Shown: one piece after another, positions 15,375-21,309 of the stretch
Layout: each line of letters starts with the position of its first letter
Position numbering within the stretch: the stretch's first letter is position 1
Origin: Deltaproteobacteria bacterium
Lineage (GTDB): Bacteria > Desulfobacterota > Desulfobacteria > Desulfobacterales > Desulfosalsimonadaceae
NCBI GenBank assembly: GCA_024280875.1
Contig: JAJRPH010000453.1
Location: forward strand, 1 to 21,309
Length of the DNA: 21,309 nt
Reading direction: 5' to 3'
Notes under the pieces: generated by a model
The model's input: only the letters and a program-made list of their open reading frames with translations
Databases searched by the model: none
Told to the model about the DNA's origin: nothing
Translations under genes and position numbers: made by a program

Positions 15375-15959
15375 TTATTTATTCACAAACAGCCCATGGG
15401 CAATAAGATCCACCGTGTCCTCAAACATTTTATGAATCAGTTTGTCTTCGGTTTTAATATACATCCGGATGATAAACATTTTATAAACCATAAAAACCAC
15501 TTCAGACACACGGTCCGGGTCGATGTTGCGAAAGACTTTTTCAGCAATTCCCTGTTTTAAAATTGCTTTAATCAGCCCCACCGAATTTTGGTTAATATCA
15601 TAAAAAGGGTCTTTTAAGGCAAACATGGGGAAAATTTCAGGGTCACGATTCAGAAGCTGCCGGAGCTGAATGTCTTCGGACAGATATTCAACGGCTTTAA
15701 AGCACATGATTGAGAATTTTGCTTTAACATCCTCTTCATTTTCAACTGCTTCCAGAACTTTTGACTGCCATTTCAAAAGCGCATGGGCCACGGTTTTATG
15801 ATAAAGGTCTTTTTTATTTTTTACATACAAATACAGGTTTCCCTTAGTCATATTCAGGCGGCCGGCAACATCATCCATGGTCGTTTTCCGGTATCCGAAT
15901 TCAGAAAATGCGGACAGGGCAACTTGGTAGATGGTTTTAATGTCTTCTCTGGGTTTCAT
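15375..15959 (-). CDS. TetR/AcrR-family transcriptional regulator
   Basis: 194 residues. The N-terminal DNA-binding domain has the helix-turn-helix TTMDDVAGRLNMTKGNLYLY (about 26-45) followed by NKKDLY, typical of TetR. The C-terminal helical domain (60-194) would bind a small ligand and dimerise. The ATG at 15959-15957 is preceded by a GAGGTG ribosome site. An inverted repeat lies just upstream, between the promoter and the start codon, so the protein most likely represses itself together with the SCP2 and M24 genes. The ligand is unknown; a lipid or acyl-CoA would fit the neighbour. Confidence 0.92.
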   Translation of the reverse strand: MKPREDIKTIYQVALSAFSEFGYRKTTMDDVAGRLNMTKGNLYLYVKNKKDLYHKTVAHALLKWQSKVLEAVENEEDVKAKFSIMCFKAVEYLSEDIQLRQLLNRDPEIFPMFALKDPFYDINQNSVGLIKAILKQGIAEKVFRNIDPDRVSEVVFMVYKMFIIRMYIKTEDKLIHKMFEDTVDLIAHGLFVNK

Positions 15960-15974
15960 GGCACCTCATTAAAT

Positions 15975-15995
15975 AAATGAACAAATTGTTTATTT
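15975..15995. promoter_or_regulatory. Likely autoregulatory TetR operator
   Basis: AAATGAACAA (15975-15984) and TTGTTTATTT (15986-15995) form an inverted repeat with one central base and one mismatch in ten pairs. It lies between the -10 box and the start codon of the TetR gene, where binding would block transcription. A second TTTGTTTATTT follows directly (15993-16003), giving an overlapping half-site. Confidence 0.6.
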
Positions 15996-15998
15996 GTT

Positions 15999-16027
15999 TA
16001 TTTAAACTACAATGGGATTAAAGTCAA
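15999..16027 (-). promoter_or_regulatory. Promoter of the TetR-SCP2-M24 operon
   Basis: On the minus strand TTGACT (16027-16022), a 17-base spacer and TAAATA (16004-15999). The -35 is 5 of 6 to consensus, the -10 only 3 of 6. The position, directly upstream of the operator, supports it. Confidence 0.5.
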
Positions 16028-16092
16028 GTTTTTTCATATTGCGATTATTTTTTTTAAATTTTATCTTAGAATCAAATAATTTCAAAAGAACT

Positions 16093-16200
16093 GTAGGCAT
16101 TCACAGGGTGCCGCAAATGCGAGGCACCGGTTGTGTAGACGTATTTTCATACTTCAAGTATTCGAAAACAAAGCAGATACTGTGGCCTGCGAATGCCTGC
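16093..16200. repeat. Structured intergenic element with nested inverted repeats
   Basis: The ends GTAGGCATTCACAGG (16093-16107) and CCTGCGAATGCCTGC (16186-16200) are complementary at 13 of 15 positions. Inside are GTGCC (16108-16112) with GGCAC (16123-16127), and TTTTCATACTT (16144-16154) with AAGTATTCGAAAA (16156-16168). The layout recalls the other palindromic repeats in the window, but the sequence is different. It lies upstream of the membrane-protein gene and overlaps its probable -35 region. I found no match to a riboswitch consensus. Confidence 0.5.
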
Positions 16201-16225
16201 AAGATTTTAAATCGCCCGCTATAAT
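16197..16225 (+). promoter_or_regulatory. Candidate promoter of the four-histidine membrane protein gene
   Basis: A perfect TATAAT (16220-16225) lies 17 bases after CTGCAA (16197-16202), 3 of 6 to the -35 consensus. Transcription would start near 16232, giving a short leader with the AGAGGA ribosome site. Confidence 0.45.
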
Positions 16226-16262
16226 GATCGGAGCGAGACAATGTAATCAGAGGATTTACACA

Positions 16263-16814
16263 ATGGATAGAATTAACCGCATCATAATAACTGCATTCGT
16301 CGTTGTTTGTGTGATCAGGGCCTCCGGGTCAACCCATGCGTCTTCTCTGGACCAATATCTGACGGCCGGCCAAAACCTGCCGGTCGGGCTTACGTGCGAT
16401 TCATCAGGCCCGGATATTCTGCCTGCAAGCTATATGTCATCGGATGCCTCAAACCGGCGCACCGGATTCACCATGGGTGAACTCCATAAGTATATGGGAT
16501 ACGGAACCATCATAGCTGCCGCTGCGGCCGGTGTGTCAGGATCGGATGACGGTTTCCATAAAGGGGCGGGTAACTTAACGGCTGTTTTGGCGGTTATGAC
16601 CTGTATTACCGGTTTTTCTGAATACAGTTATTATTTTGACATGGATGAGGGACTGTCACCCTACAATATCCATATTGTGCTGGCAACACTGGCCACCGTA
16701 GGATTTGTAGTTACTGCCATCGATGCGAACAGTAATGACGACACTGGACATGCCGGGCTTGGCATTGGGTCCGGTGTACTGATGGCGATTCCGATCATTG
16801 TGCTTCATTTCTAA
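16263..16814 (+). CDS. Small exported four-helix membrane protein with conserved-looking histidines
   Basis: 183 residues. I choose the ATG at 16263 because AGAGGA precedes it by eight bases and a signal peptide follows at once (hydrophobic IIITAFVVVCVI, then THASS). The frame is open further upstream to 16131, but that part runs through a palindromic element. After a polar stretch with one cysteine there are four hydrophobic segments, about 79-92, 104-122, 136-153 and 165-181. Each begins near a histidine: H75 (LHKYMGY), H99 (FHKGAG), H137 (NIHIVL) and H163 (GHAGLG). Histidines at the membrane face of a four-helix bundle suggest b-type haem or quinone chemistry, but this is only inference. 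I cannot name a family with certainty. It is convergent with an exported TPR gene 45 bases away. Confidence 0.75.
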   Translation: MDRINRIIITAFVVVCVIRASGSTHASSLDQYLTAGQNLPVGLTCDSSGPDILPASYMSSDASNRRTGFTMGELHKYMGYGTIIAAAAAGVSGSDDGFHKGAGNLTAVLAVMTCITGFSEYSYYFDMDEGLSPYNIHIVLATLATVGFVVTAIDANSNDDTGHAGLGIGSGVLMAIPIIVLHF

Positions 16815-16859
16815 TTGTGCAACCGTCGGAGTGAGAACCATTTCATCCTTGACGAAACA

Positions 16860-17360
16860 CTATTGGCTTTCAATCTCGTTAAGCTTGATGCGGGCTTCTT
16901 CGTTGTCCGGATTCTCTTTAATCTCAGCAATTAGCTCATCGACTGCTTTTTCTTTCATCCCTTTTCGGTAATACTCCATGGCCTGGTGATAATGGGATGG
17001 GGTCTTTTCTTTTTCTATGTTTCTGGCATCAATATATTTGGCGTGGGCTTTATCATTGGCAGGGTCGAGCTTGATGGCAATTTGGTAATAGAAAATCGCA
17101 TCGTCAATTTCACCCTTTTCATAATACACATCACCGACTTTCATGGCATCAGCGGAGTCTTCAATGTTCCATTGTTTCATACGTTCGCGTTCCCGCTGCT
17201 GAAGTTCAAAATCAAAGTCTTTCATTTTATTGACTTCATCGGCCACCCCGGTTTTGTCATGCTTGAAAATGATATTGGTGTCTTCGGAAAATCCGGCCGC
17301 AGGCACTAAACAAATGGCCAGAAAAATGACTGTTAATTTAATAAAATTGGATAGTTTCAT
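16860..17360 (-). CDS. Exported TPR-repeat protein
   Basis: 166 residues from the ATG at 17360-17358, which has a strong AGGAGG ribosome site; the frame is open further upstream but that part spans the promoter. The start is a signal peptide (MKLSNFIKLTVIFLAICLVP, then AAGFSE). A charged stretch rich in Glu, Lys and Arg follows (about 45-68). Then come about three TPR units: GDVYYEKGEIDDAIFYYQIA, the YHQAMEYYRKGMKEKAVDEL unit and a closing NPDNEEARIKLNEIE. It probably serves as a periplasmic adaptor. A near-consensus promoter precedes it, which implies good expression. The partner is unknown; the convergent membrane protein gene is the only close neighbour. Confidence 0.85.
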   Translation of the reverse strand: MKLSNFIKLTVIFLAICLVPAAGFSEDTNIIFKHDKTGVADEVNKMKDFDFELQQRERERMKQWNIEDSADAMKVGDVYYEKGEIDDAIFYYQIAIKLDPANDKAHAKYIDARNIEKEKTPSHYHQAMEYYRKGMKEKAVDELIAEIKENPDNEEARIKLNEIESQ

Positions 17361-17437
17361 AAAATCCTCCTGAAATGTTAATCCTCTGAAAACTAAAAAA
17401 AGTGATATGCAGATTTTTAATCCGTCCGATAAAGTTA

Positions 17438-17467
17438 AATATAAGGCCAAGGAACCATGCATGTCAA
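17438..17467 (-). promoter_or_regulatory. Promoter of the exported TPR gene
   Basis: On the minus strand TTGACA (17467-17462, perfect), an 18-base spacer and TATATT (17443-17438, 5 of 6). It lies about 80 bases upstream of the ATG, leaving a leader of about 70 bases. Confidence 0.65.
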
Positions 17468-17520
17468 ATCTATAAGATGATCTGAAGCATATTATACATA
17501 TATGCGAATCAGTTAAGCGA

Positions 17521-17637
17521 TTAATTTTCATTATCTGACTGATCTTTTTTGACAAACACAAGCAGCTCCCCTTGTTTGCCGTATAAAATAGGATACTGCC
17601 CCAAAAGTTCGCAGCTGCCGGACACGGTTTTTCCCAT
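17521..17637 (-). pseudogene. Possible small ORF or gene remnant
   Basis: A 38-codon frame starts at ATG 17637-17635, ends in TAA at 17523-17521, and has a protein-like composition (begins MGKTVSGSCELLGQYPILYG, ends QSDNEN). The frame continues open upstream to a TAG just before SRFYKV, but with a run of nine A. There is no ribosome site before the ATG. It may be the surviving start of a longer lost gene or a real small protein. The rest of 17361-17797 holds the promoters of the two flanking genes and an 8-bp inverted repeat (AAAAGAGA 17702-17709, TCTCTTTT 17743-17750). Confidence 0.25.
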
Positions 17638-17662
17638 CAAAAAGAGTGTGGCTTTTTTTTTA

Positions 17663-17694
17663 TTGACTTTATAAAAGCGAGACTATATTTTATA
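17663..17694 (+). promoter_or_regulatory. Promoter and possible operator of the TetR-carboxylase genes
   Basis: TTGACT (17663-17668), a 17-base spacer and TATTTT (17686-17691, 4 of 6). TATAAAA (17670-17676) and TTTTATA (17688-17694) form an inverted repeat that covers the spacer and -10 box, a sensible place for the downstream TetR protein to bind. A smaller CTATA/TATAG repeat (17683-17695) overlaps it. The leader of about 100 bases has no other named element. Confidence 0.45.
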
Positions 17695-17797
17695 GCTTAA
17701 AAAAAGAGAGGCGGATATTAAAAATTAAAATTAGCTTTTCAGTCTCTTTTATTGCAGGTTTTGAAGCACTCTGAAAAATTATCACGGAAGGAATGAA

Positions 17798-18469
17798 ATG
17801 GCAGTAAAAAAAAAAATGGAGGCCCGGAAACAGCAGATACTGACTGTCGCAGCAAAGGTTTTTGCTGAAAAAGGATTTCAGGAAGCGACCATTTCCGAGA
17901 TCGCGCAAAAAGCCGGGATTTCCGAAGCATCCATTTATGAATATTTTACCACAAAAGAAGGACTGCTGTTCTCAATTCCTGCAGAATCTGCAAAAGAGAT
18001 TTTTGACTTAATGGAATTTCATTTAAAGCTGATCCGGGGTGCGGCAAATAAACTTCGATCCATCGTGTTTCTTTTTATGCACTCTTACCAGAACCATGCG
18101 GAATTTGCAGCCATTATCATGTTGATTTTAAAGCATAACAAGCGGTTTCTGGAAACCGAAGGACATTTGATTATCCGCCAGGGAATTAAAAATATTAATA
18201 AGGTGATTGAGGAAGGCATTGCATCCGGTGAATTTCGTAAAAACCTCGATCCATATCTGGTCAGGTCAATGATTATCGGAACTATTGAGCACCTGGTCAC
18301 GAACTGGATCATGACCGGCCGTCCTGAAAACCTGGAAGAGCTCGTTGACCCGATGATTGACTGTATTATCGAGGGAATACAAAACAGGCCTGATGAACCG
18401 GTCCACTGGAGTATGAGGAGAATCCCGGCTGAAGTGCAAAAGGAGATGCGCGATAGCCGGATAAAATAA
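17798..18469 (+). CDS. TetR/AcrR-family transcriptional regulator
   Basis: 223 residues. The HTH is ATISEIAQKAGISEASIYEY (about 30-49), followed by FTTKEGLL, the usual TetR recognition region. The C-terminal domain is helical and resembles that of fatty-acid-responsive members such as FadR of Bacillus (YsiA), with the late segment EHLVTNWIMTGRPENLEELVDP. GGAAGGA precedes the ATG. The carboxyltransferase gene begins 41 bases after its stop on the same strand, so it most likely controls acyl-CoA carboxylation in response to an acyl-CoA. An inverted repeat over its own promoter suggests autoregulation. The ligand is inferred, not visible. Confidence 0.92.
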   Translation: MAVKKKMEARKQQILTVAAKVFAEKGFQEATISEIAQKAGISEASIYEYFTTKEGLLFSIPAESAKEIFDLMEFHLKLIRGAANKLRSIVFLFMHSYQNHAEFAAIIMLILKHNKRFLETEGHLIIRQGIKNINKVIEEGIASGEFRKNLDPYLVRSMIIGTIEHLVTNWIMTGRPENLEELVDPMIDCIIEGIQNRPDEPVHWSMRRIPAEVQKEMRDSRIK

Positions 18470-18510
18470 AAAGTGGCACTATAAATTTTTCGTAAAAGGA
18501 AAAGTGAACC

Positions 18511-20127
18511 ATGGAAGTAATTGAAAGTAAAATTGATGTTAATTCCGAGGGGTATCAAAAAAATTATAAGGAGATGACCGCCCTTGTCGAGGAACTGAAC
18601 AAAGAACTTGATATTGCCATGAACCAGCGGTCGAAAAAGGCGCTGGATCGGCAGGCGGAATCCGGGAAAATTCCGGCAAACAAGAAACTGGAACTGCTGC
18701 TCGACAAAAATACTCCGTTTATGGAAATCGCCCCCCTTGCCGCAAGAGGGATGTATGACGGCAAAATCCATAAAGCCGGCGTCATCATAGGTATTGGCGT
18801 GATTGAAGGGCGGGAATGTATGATCAGTCTCAATGACGCCACCATTAAAGGGGGTTCCATTTATCCCATGGGGGTGAAAAAATCATTAAGATGCCAGGCC
18901 ATTGCCATGGAGAACCGGCTTCCCATGATATCCTTACTTGATTCAGCCGGTGCGTATCTGCCCATGCAGTCTGAAATTTTTCCGGACTTGGATGATGGCG
19001 GCAGAATATTTTATAACCAGGCCATAATGTCTAAAATGGGCATTTCCCAGATTGTGGGGGTAATGGGGCTTTGTACGGCCGGCGGTGCTTACGGTGCTGC
19101 CATGTGTGATGAGATTGTTCATGTAAAAGGTCACGGTGCGATTTTTCTTGGCGGCCCCCCCCTGGTCAAGGCTGCCACCGGAGAAGAAGTCACCGCCAAT
19201 GAACTGGGGGGGCCGGAACTGCATTGCAGTGACTCCGGTGTGTCTGATTATTATGCGGAAGATGACGCCCATGCCATCCAGATCATCAGAAATATTGTCA
19301 AAAACCTGCCGGTAAACGAAAAATCAAAGCTCTCCATGACGGAACCGAAACCACCCATTTATGATCCAAAGGAGTTATACGGGATCGTGAGCCCGGATCT
19401 GACTAAGCCCTATGATTGCCGTGAAGTGATTGCCAGAATCGTGGACGGCAGCAAGTTTTTGGAATTCAAGGAAATGTACGGTCCGACCCTGGTAACGGGA
19501 TGGTCCCACATCCATGGATATCCGGTGGGCATTCTTGCCAACAACGGGATTCTGTTTTCAGACAGCGCCCAGAAAGCCACCCAGTTTATCCAGCTGTGCG
19601 ACAAACGAAAGATACCATTGATATTCCTTCAGAATATCAATGGGTTTATCGTGGGCAGCCAGTATGAACGGGGCGGTATTACTAAAGACGGGCATAAAAT
19701 GGTGAATGCCGTTTCAACCGCGTCAGTTCCCAAGTTTACCGTGGTGGTGGGCGCGTCATTTGGCGCGGGTAATTACGCCATGTGCGGCAGGGCCTATTCT
19801 CCGAGATTTATGTGGATGTGGCCAAACGCCCAGATTGGGGTGATGGGCGGCGAACAGGCAGCCGGTGTTCTTGAAACCATTACCAGTGATCAGAGAGCAC
19901 GCCTGGGACAGCCCCCCATGACTGAAGAAGAAGTCGAGTTTATCAAGGGGTCGGTTATTGAAAACGCACGCAAGGAAGGAAACGCTTATTACGCCACATC
20001 CCAGCTGTGGGATGACGGCATTATAGATCCGGTGAAGACAAGAGATGTCCTGGGACTTGCCATATCAGCATCGCTTAATGCGCCGATCAGGGATGATGTA
20101 TACGGCTTTGGCGTCTTCCGAATGTAA
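18511..20127 (+). CDS. Acyl-CoA carboxylase carboxyltransferase (beta) subunit, methylcrotonyl-CoA type
   Basis: 538 residues with two crotonase-like halves. The N half contains LLDSAGAYLPMQSEIFPD (142-159), GRIFYNQA (164-171), the oxyanion segment CTAGGAYGAAM (188-198) and FLGGPPLVKAATGEEV (212-227). The C half contains GFIVGSQYERGGITKDG (378-394) and ASFGAGNYAM (415-424) with WPNAQIGVMGGEQAAGVL (437-454). The AYLPMQ and GGPPLVKAATGEE segments resemble 3-methylcrotonyl-CoA or geranyl-CoA carboxylase beta rather than the propionyl-CoA type, but the substrate is not proved. It transfers CO2 from carboxybiotin to the acyl-CoA. A first helical stretch of about 40 residues is common here. The matching biotin carboxylase follows after a 308-bp gap filled by two repeats. 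Confidence 0.92.
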   Translation: MEVIESKIDVNSEGYQKNYKEMTALVEELNKELDIAMNQRSKKALDRQAESGKIPANKKLELLLDKNTPFMEIAPLAARGMYDGKIHKAGVIIGIGVIEGRECMISLNDATIKGGSIYPMGVKKSLRCQAIAMENRLPMISLLDSAGAYLPMQSEIFPDLDDGGRIFYNQAIMSKMGISQIVGVMGLCTAGGAYGAAMCDEIVHVKGHGAIFLGGPPLVKAATGEEVTANELGGPELHCSDSGVSDYYAEDDAHAIQIIRNIVKNLPVNEKSKLSMTEPKPPIYDPKELYGIVSPDLTKPYDCREVIARIVDGSKFLEFKEMYGPTLVTGWSHIHGYPVGILANNGILFSDSAQKATQFIQLCDKRKIPLIFLQNINGFIVGSQYERGGITKDGHKMVNAVSTASVPKFTVVVGASFGAGNYAMCGRAYSPRFMWMWPNAQIGVMGGEQAAGVLETITSDQRARLGQPPMTEEEVEFIKGSVIENARKEGNAYYATSQLWDDGIIDPVKTRDVLGLAISASLNAPIRDDVYGFGVFRM

Positions 20128-20136
20128 TGGCGTCGC

Positions 20137-20241
20137 CAAAAGTCTTATCTACTGCGTTGTAGCAGTTTTTCAGACACTCAAGATACTACTTGTATGATTT
20201 CGAGTCTGAAAAACAGCTACGCCATGTATATGAAACTTTTG
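20137..20241 (+). repeat. Dispersed palindromic repeat, complete copy (long hairpin form)
   Basis: The ends CAAAAGT (20137-20143) and ACTTTTG (20235-20241) are inverted. Inside, 20159-20175 (GTAGCAGTTTTTCAGAC) pairs with 20204-20220 at 16 of 17 positions, with partial pairing continuing to ATAC/GTAT (20183-20186, 20191-20194). The 20197-20214 block matches 3340-3357. It begins 9 bases after the carboxyltransferase stop. As RNA it would be a strong hairpin, but no T run follows it. Confidence 0.8.
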
Positions 20242-20245
20242 ACTT

Positions 20246-20262
20246 AGCCATCATTGATGGCT
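20246..20262. repeat. Hairpin between two repeat copies
   Basis: AGCCATCA (20246-20253) and TGATGGCT (20255-20262) form a perfect inverted repeat with one central base. It occupies most of the 25 bases separating two repeat copies and resembles the hairpin after the partial copy at 3411-3430. Confidence 0.55.
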
Positions 20263-20266
20263 TCAT

Positions 20267-20385
20267 AAAAAGCTCAATTTCTGCGTTGCGCTGCATCCTT
20301 CGCGTCTTCATCGTATGAAAAATACGAATCATCGCTCAGGATTTGCGACGCCTTGCCAATTTTATTAAGATTTGGTGAACTTTTT
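20267..20385 (+). repeat. Dispersed palindromic repeat, complete copy
   Basis: The ends AAAAAGCTCA (20267-20276) and TGAACTTTTT (20376-20385) pair at 9 of 10 positions. Inside, ATCCT (20295-20299) pairs with AGGAT (20338-20342) and CGTAT (20312-20316) with ATACG (20322-20326). It shares a 22-base block with the copy at 8669-8768 (21 identical) and a 17-base block with the partial copy at 3362-3378. It ends about 50 bases before the biotin carboxylase ATG. Confidence 0.8.
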
Positions 20386-20435
20386 CTTTTGCCATCTGAG
20401 CCTGACTTTTTAAGGTGTAATTAAGGAAACTTAAT

Positions 20436-21309
20436 ATGTTTAAAAAAATACTGATTGCAAACAGAGGTGAAATTGCCCTTCGGGTGATCAATACATGCCG
20501 GGATATGGGTGTTAAAACCGTGGCGGTTTATTCGGATGCGGATAAAAAAGCAATGCATGTTCTTGCTGCCGATGAATCGGTTTATCTGGGGGCTTCGGAA
20601 CCCTCTCAAAGTTATTTGAATATGGATAAAATCATTGCCGGTGCAAAAAATACCGGTGCAGAAGCAATTCATCCGGGGTACGGGTTCTTGGCTGAAAACA
20701 GTGAGTTTGTGGAAAAATGTGAACAGCAAGGCGTTATTTTTATCGGGCCGCCGGCCAAAGTGATCAAAGACCTTGGAGATAAAATCACTTCCAGAAAAAT
20801 TATGCTAAAAAGCGGGGTTCCTGTAACGCCGGGGCTGTTCAGTACTGAAGCGGATGCCGGAGTCATGATCGTTGAAGCTGAAAAAATCGGGTATCCGGTG
20901 CTCATTAAAGCCACAGCCGGGGGCGGCGGAAAAGGCATCCGAATTGTTCATTCGTCTGAAGAGATGGCTGATGCCTGCGCGGCTGCCTCACGAGAAGCTG
21001 TCAATGCATTTGGAAACGGCGAAATCTATCTTGAAAAGTTTTTCACTAAAGCCCGCCATATTGAGTTTCAGGTGCTGGCCGACAAATTTGGAAACACCAT
21101 TCATTTGCTGGAAAGGGAATGCTCGGTTCAAAGAAGACACCAGAAGATCATTGAAGAAACCCCGTCCACGGTTTTAACACCGGCGCTCCGGGAGGAAATG
21201 GGAAAAGCCGCGGTTACCGCTGCCAAAGCATCCGGATATGTCAATGCGGGAACCGTTGAATTTTTGGTGGATGAAAATAATAAATTTTATTTTCTGGAGG
21301 TCAACACCC
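20436..21309 (+). CDS. Acyl-CoA carboxylase biotin carboxylase subunit (partial, cut by window end)
   Basis: 291 complete codons are visible from the ATG at 20436 to the window edge with no stop. The protein begins MFKKILIANRGEIALRVI, the standard biotin carboxylase start. Further motifs are HPGYGFLAEN (79-88), the ATP-grasp lysine in IKAT and loop GGGGKG (162-167), ERECSVQRRHQK (226-237), and the metal-binding glutamates E274 in NAGTVEF and E288 in FLEVN. It carboxylates biotin with ATP and bicarbonate and passes CO2 to the carboxyltransferase encoded upstream. Whether it also carries the biotin-carrier domain, as alpha subunits of propionyl-CoA or methylcrotonyl-CoA carboxylase do, cannot be seen. 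AAGGAAA precedes the ATG at about 8 bases. Confidence 0.95.
   Translation, partial: MFKKILIANRGEIALRVINTCRDMGVKTVAVYSDADKKAMHVLAADESVYLGASEPSQSYLNMDKIIAGAKNTGAEAIHPGYGFLAENSEFVEKCEQQGVIFIGPPAKVIKDLGDKITSRKIMLKSGVPVTPGLFSTEADAGVMIVEAEKIGYPVLIKATAGGGGKGIRIVHSSEEMADACAAASREAVNAFGNGEIYLEKFFTKARHIEFQVLADKFGNTIHLLERECSVQRRHQKIIEETPSTVLTPALREEMGKAAVTAAKASGYVNAGTVEFLVDENNKFYFLEVNT

Noticed and set aside
16131..16262. Longer N-terminus of the membrane protein
   Set aside because: The extra codons run through a palindromic element, and the internal ATG has both a ribosome site and an immediate signal peptide.
17361..17561. Longer N-terminus of the exported TPR protein
   Set aside because: The extension crosses a near-consensus promoter and would bury the signal peptide; the ATG at 17360 has AGGAGG.
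18085..18771. 228-codon minus-strand frame across the TetR/carboxyltransferase junction
   Set aside because: It is antisense to two clear genes, and its translation has no recognisable domain.
20137..20385. CRISPR array or short tandem repeats
   Set aside because: The two adjacent copies are different long palindromes with no regular spacers.

Overview
The window looks like a chromosomal segment from a strictly anaerobic, probably marine member of the Desulfobacterota (order Desulfobacterales is my best guess). The reasons are a ferredoxin-nitroreductase fusion, TetR regulators paired with acyl-CoA metabolism genes, many exported TPR/Sel1 proteins, a codon and base composition in the mid-40s % GC by eye, and intergenic palindromic repeats. 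The taxonomic call is inference; no rRNA is present.

Layout. 1-156 is the tail of an unrecognised gene, convergent and overlapping by 4 bases with a ferredoxin-nitroreductase gene (153-977, minus) that has a near-consensus promoter and a perfect 14-bp palindrome upstream. 1382-3136 (minus) is an exported protein with about twelve Sel1 repeats, followed by a strong intrinsic terminator. 3464-4303 (plus) is an orphan protein. 10050 down to 4320 is a minus-strand run: serS, threonine synthase, an exported LysM protein and a TPR lipoprotein; the last three are closely spaced or overlapping. Divergent from serS is a plus-strand run: 5-formyltetrahydrofolate cyclo-ligase (directly abutting), the ribosome-assembly GTPase Der, and the AAA+ protein RarA. 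15959 down to 13713 is a minus-strand operon of a TetR regulator, an SCP2 lipid-binding protein and an M24 (creatinase/aminopeptidase fold) protein that seems to lack one metal ligand. A small four-histidine membrane protein (16263-16814) and an exported TPR protein (16860-17360) are convergent. From 17798 to the end runs a second TetR gene, an acyl-CoA carboxylase carboxyltransferase of the methylcrotonyl-CoA type, and the start of its biotin carboxylase partner.

The most unusual structure is not coding. Four related imperfect palindromes of about 65-120 bp lie in intergenic spaces: 3338-3401, 8669-8768, 20137-20241 and 20267-20385. The complete ones have ends reading like AAAAAGTTCA...TGAACTTTTT, share blocks that are nearly identical across the window, and enclose a hairpin whose tip sequence differs but whose pairing is kept. 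Two sit side by side between the two carboxylase genes, and one ends exactly on the serS stop codon. A differently sequenced structure of similar style is at 16093-16200.

No tRNA, rRNA, CRISPR array, transposase or phage gene was seen.
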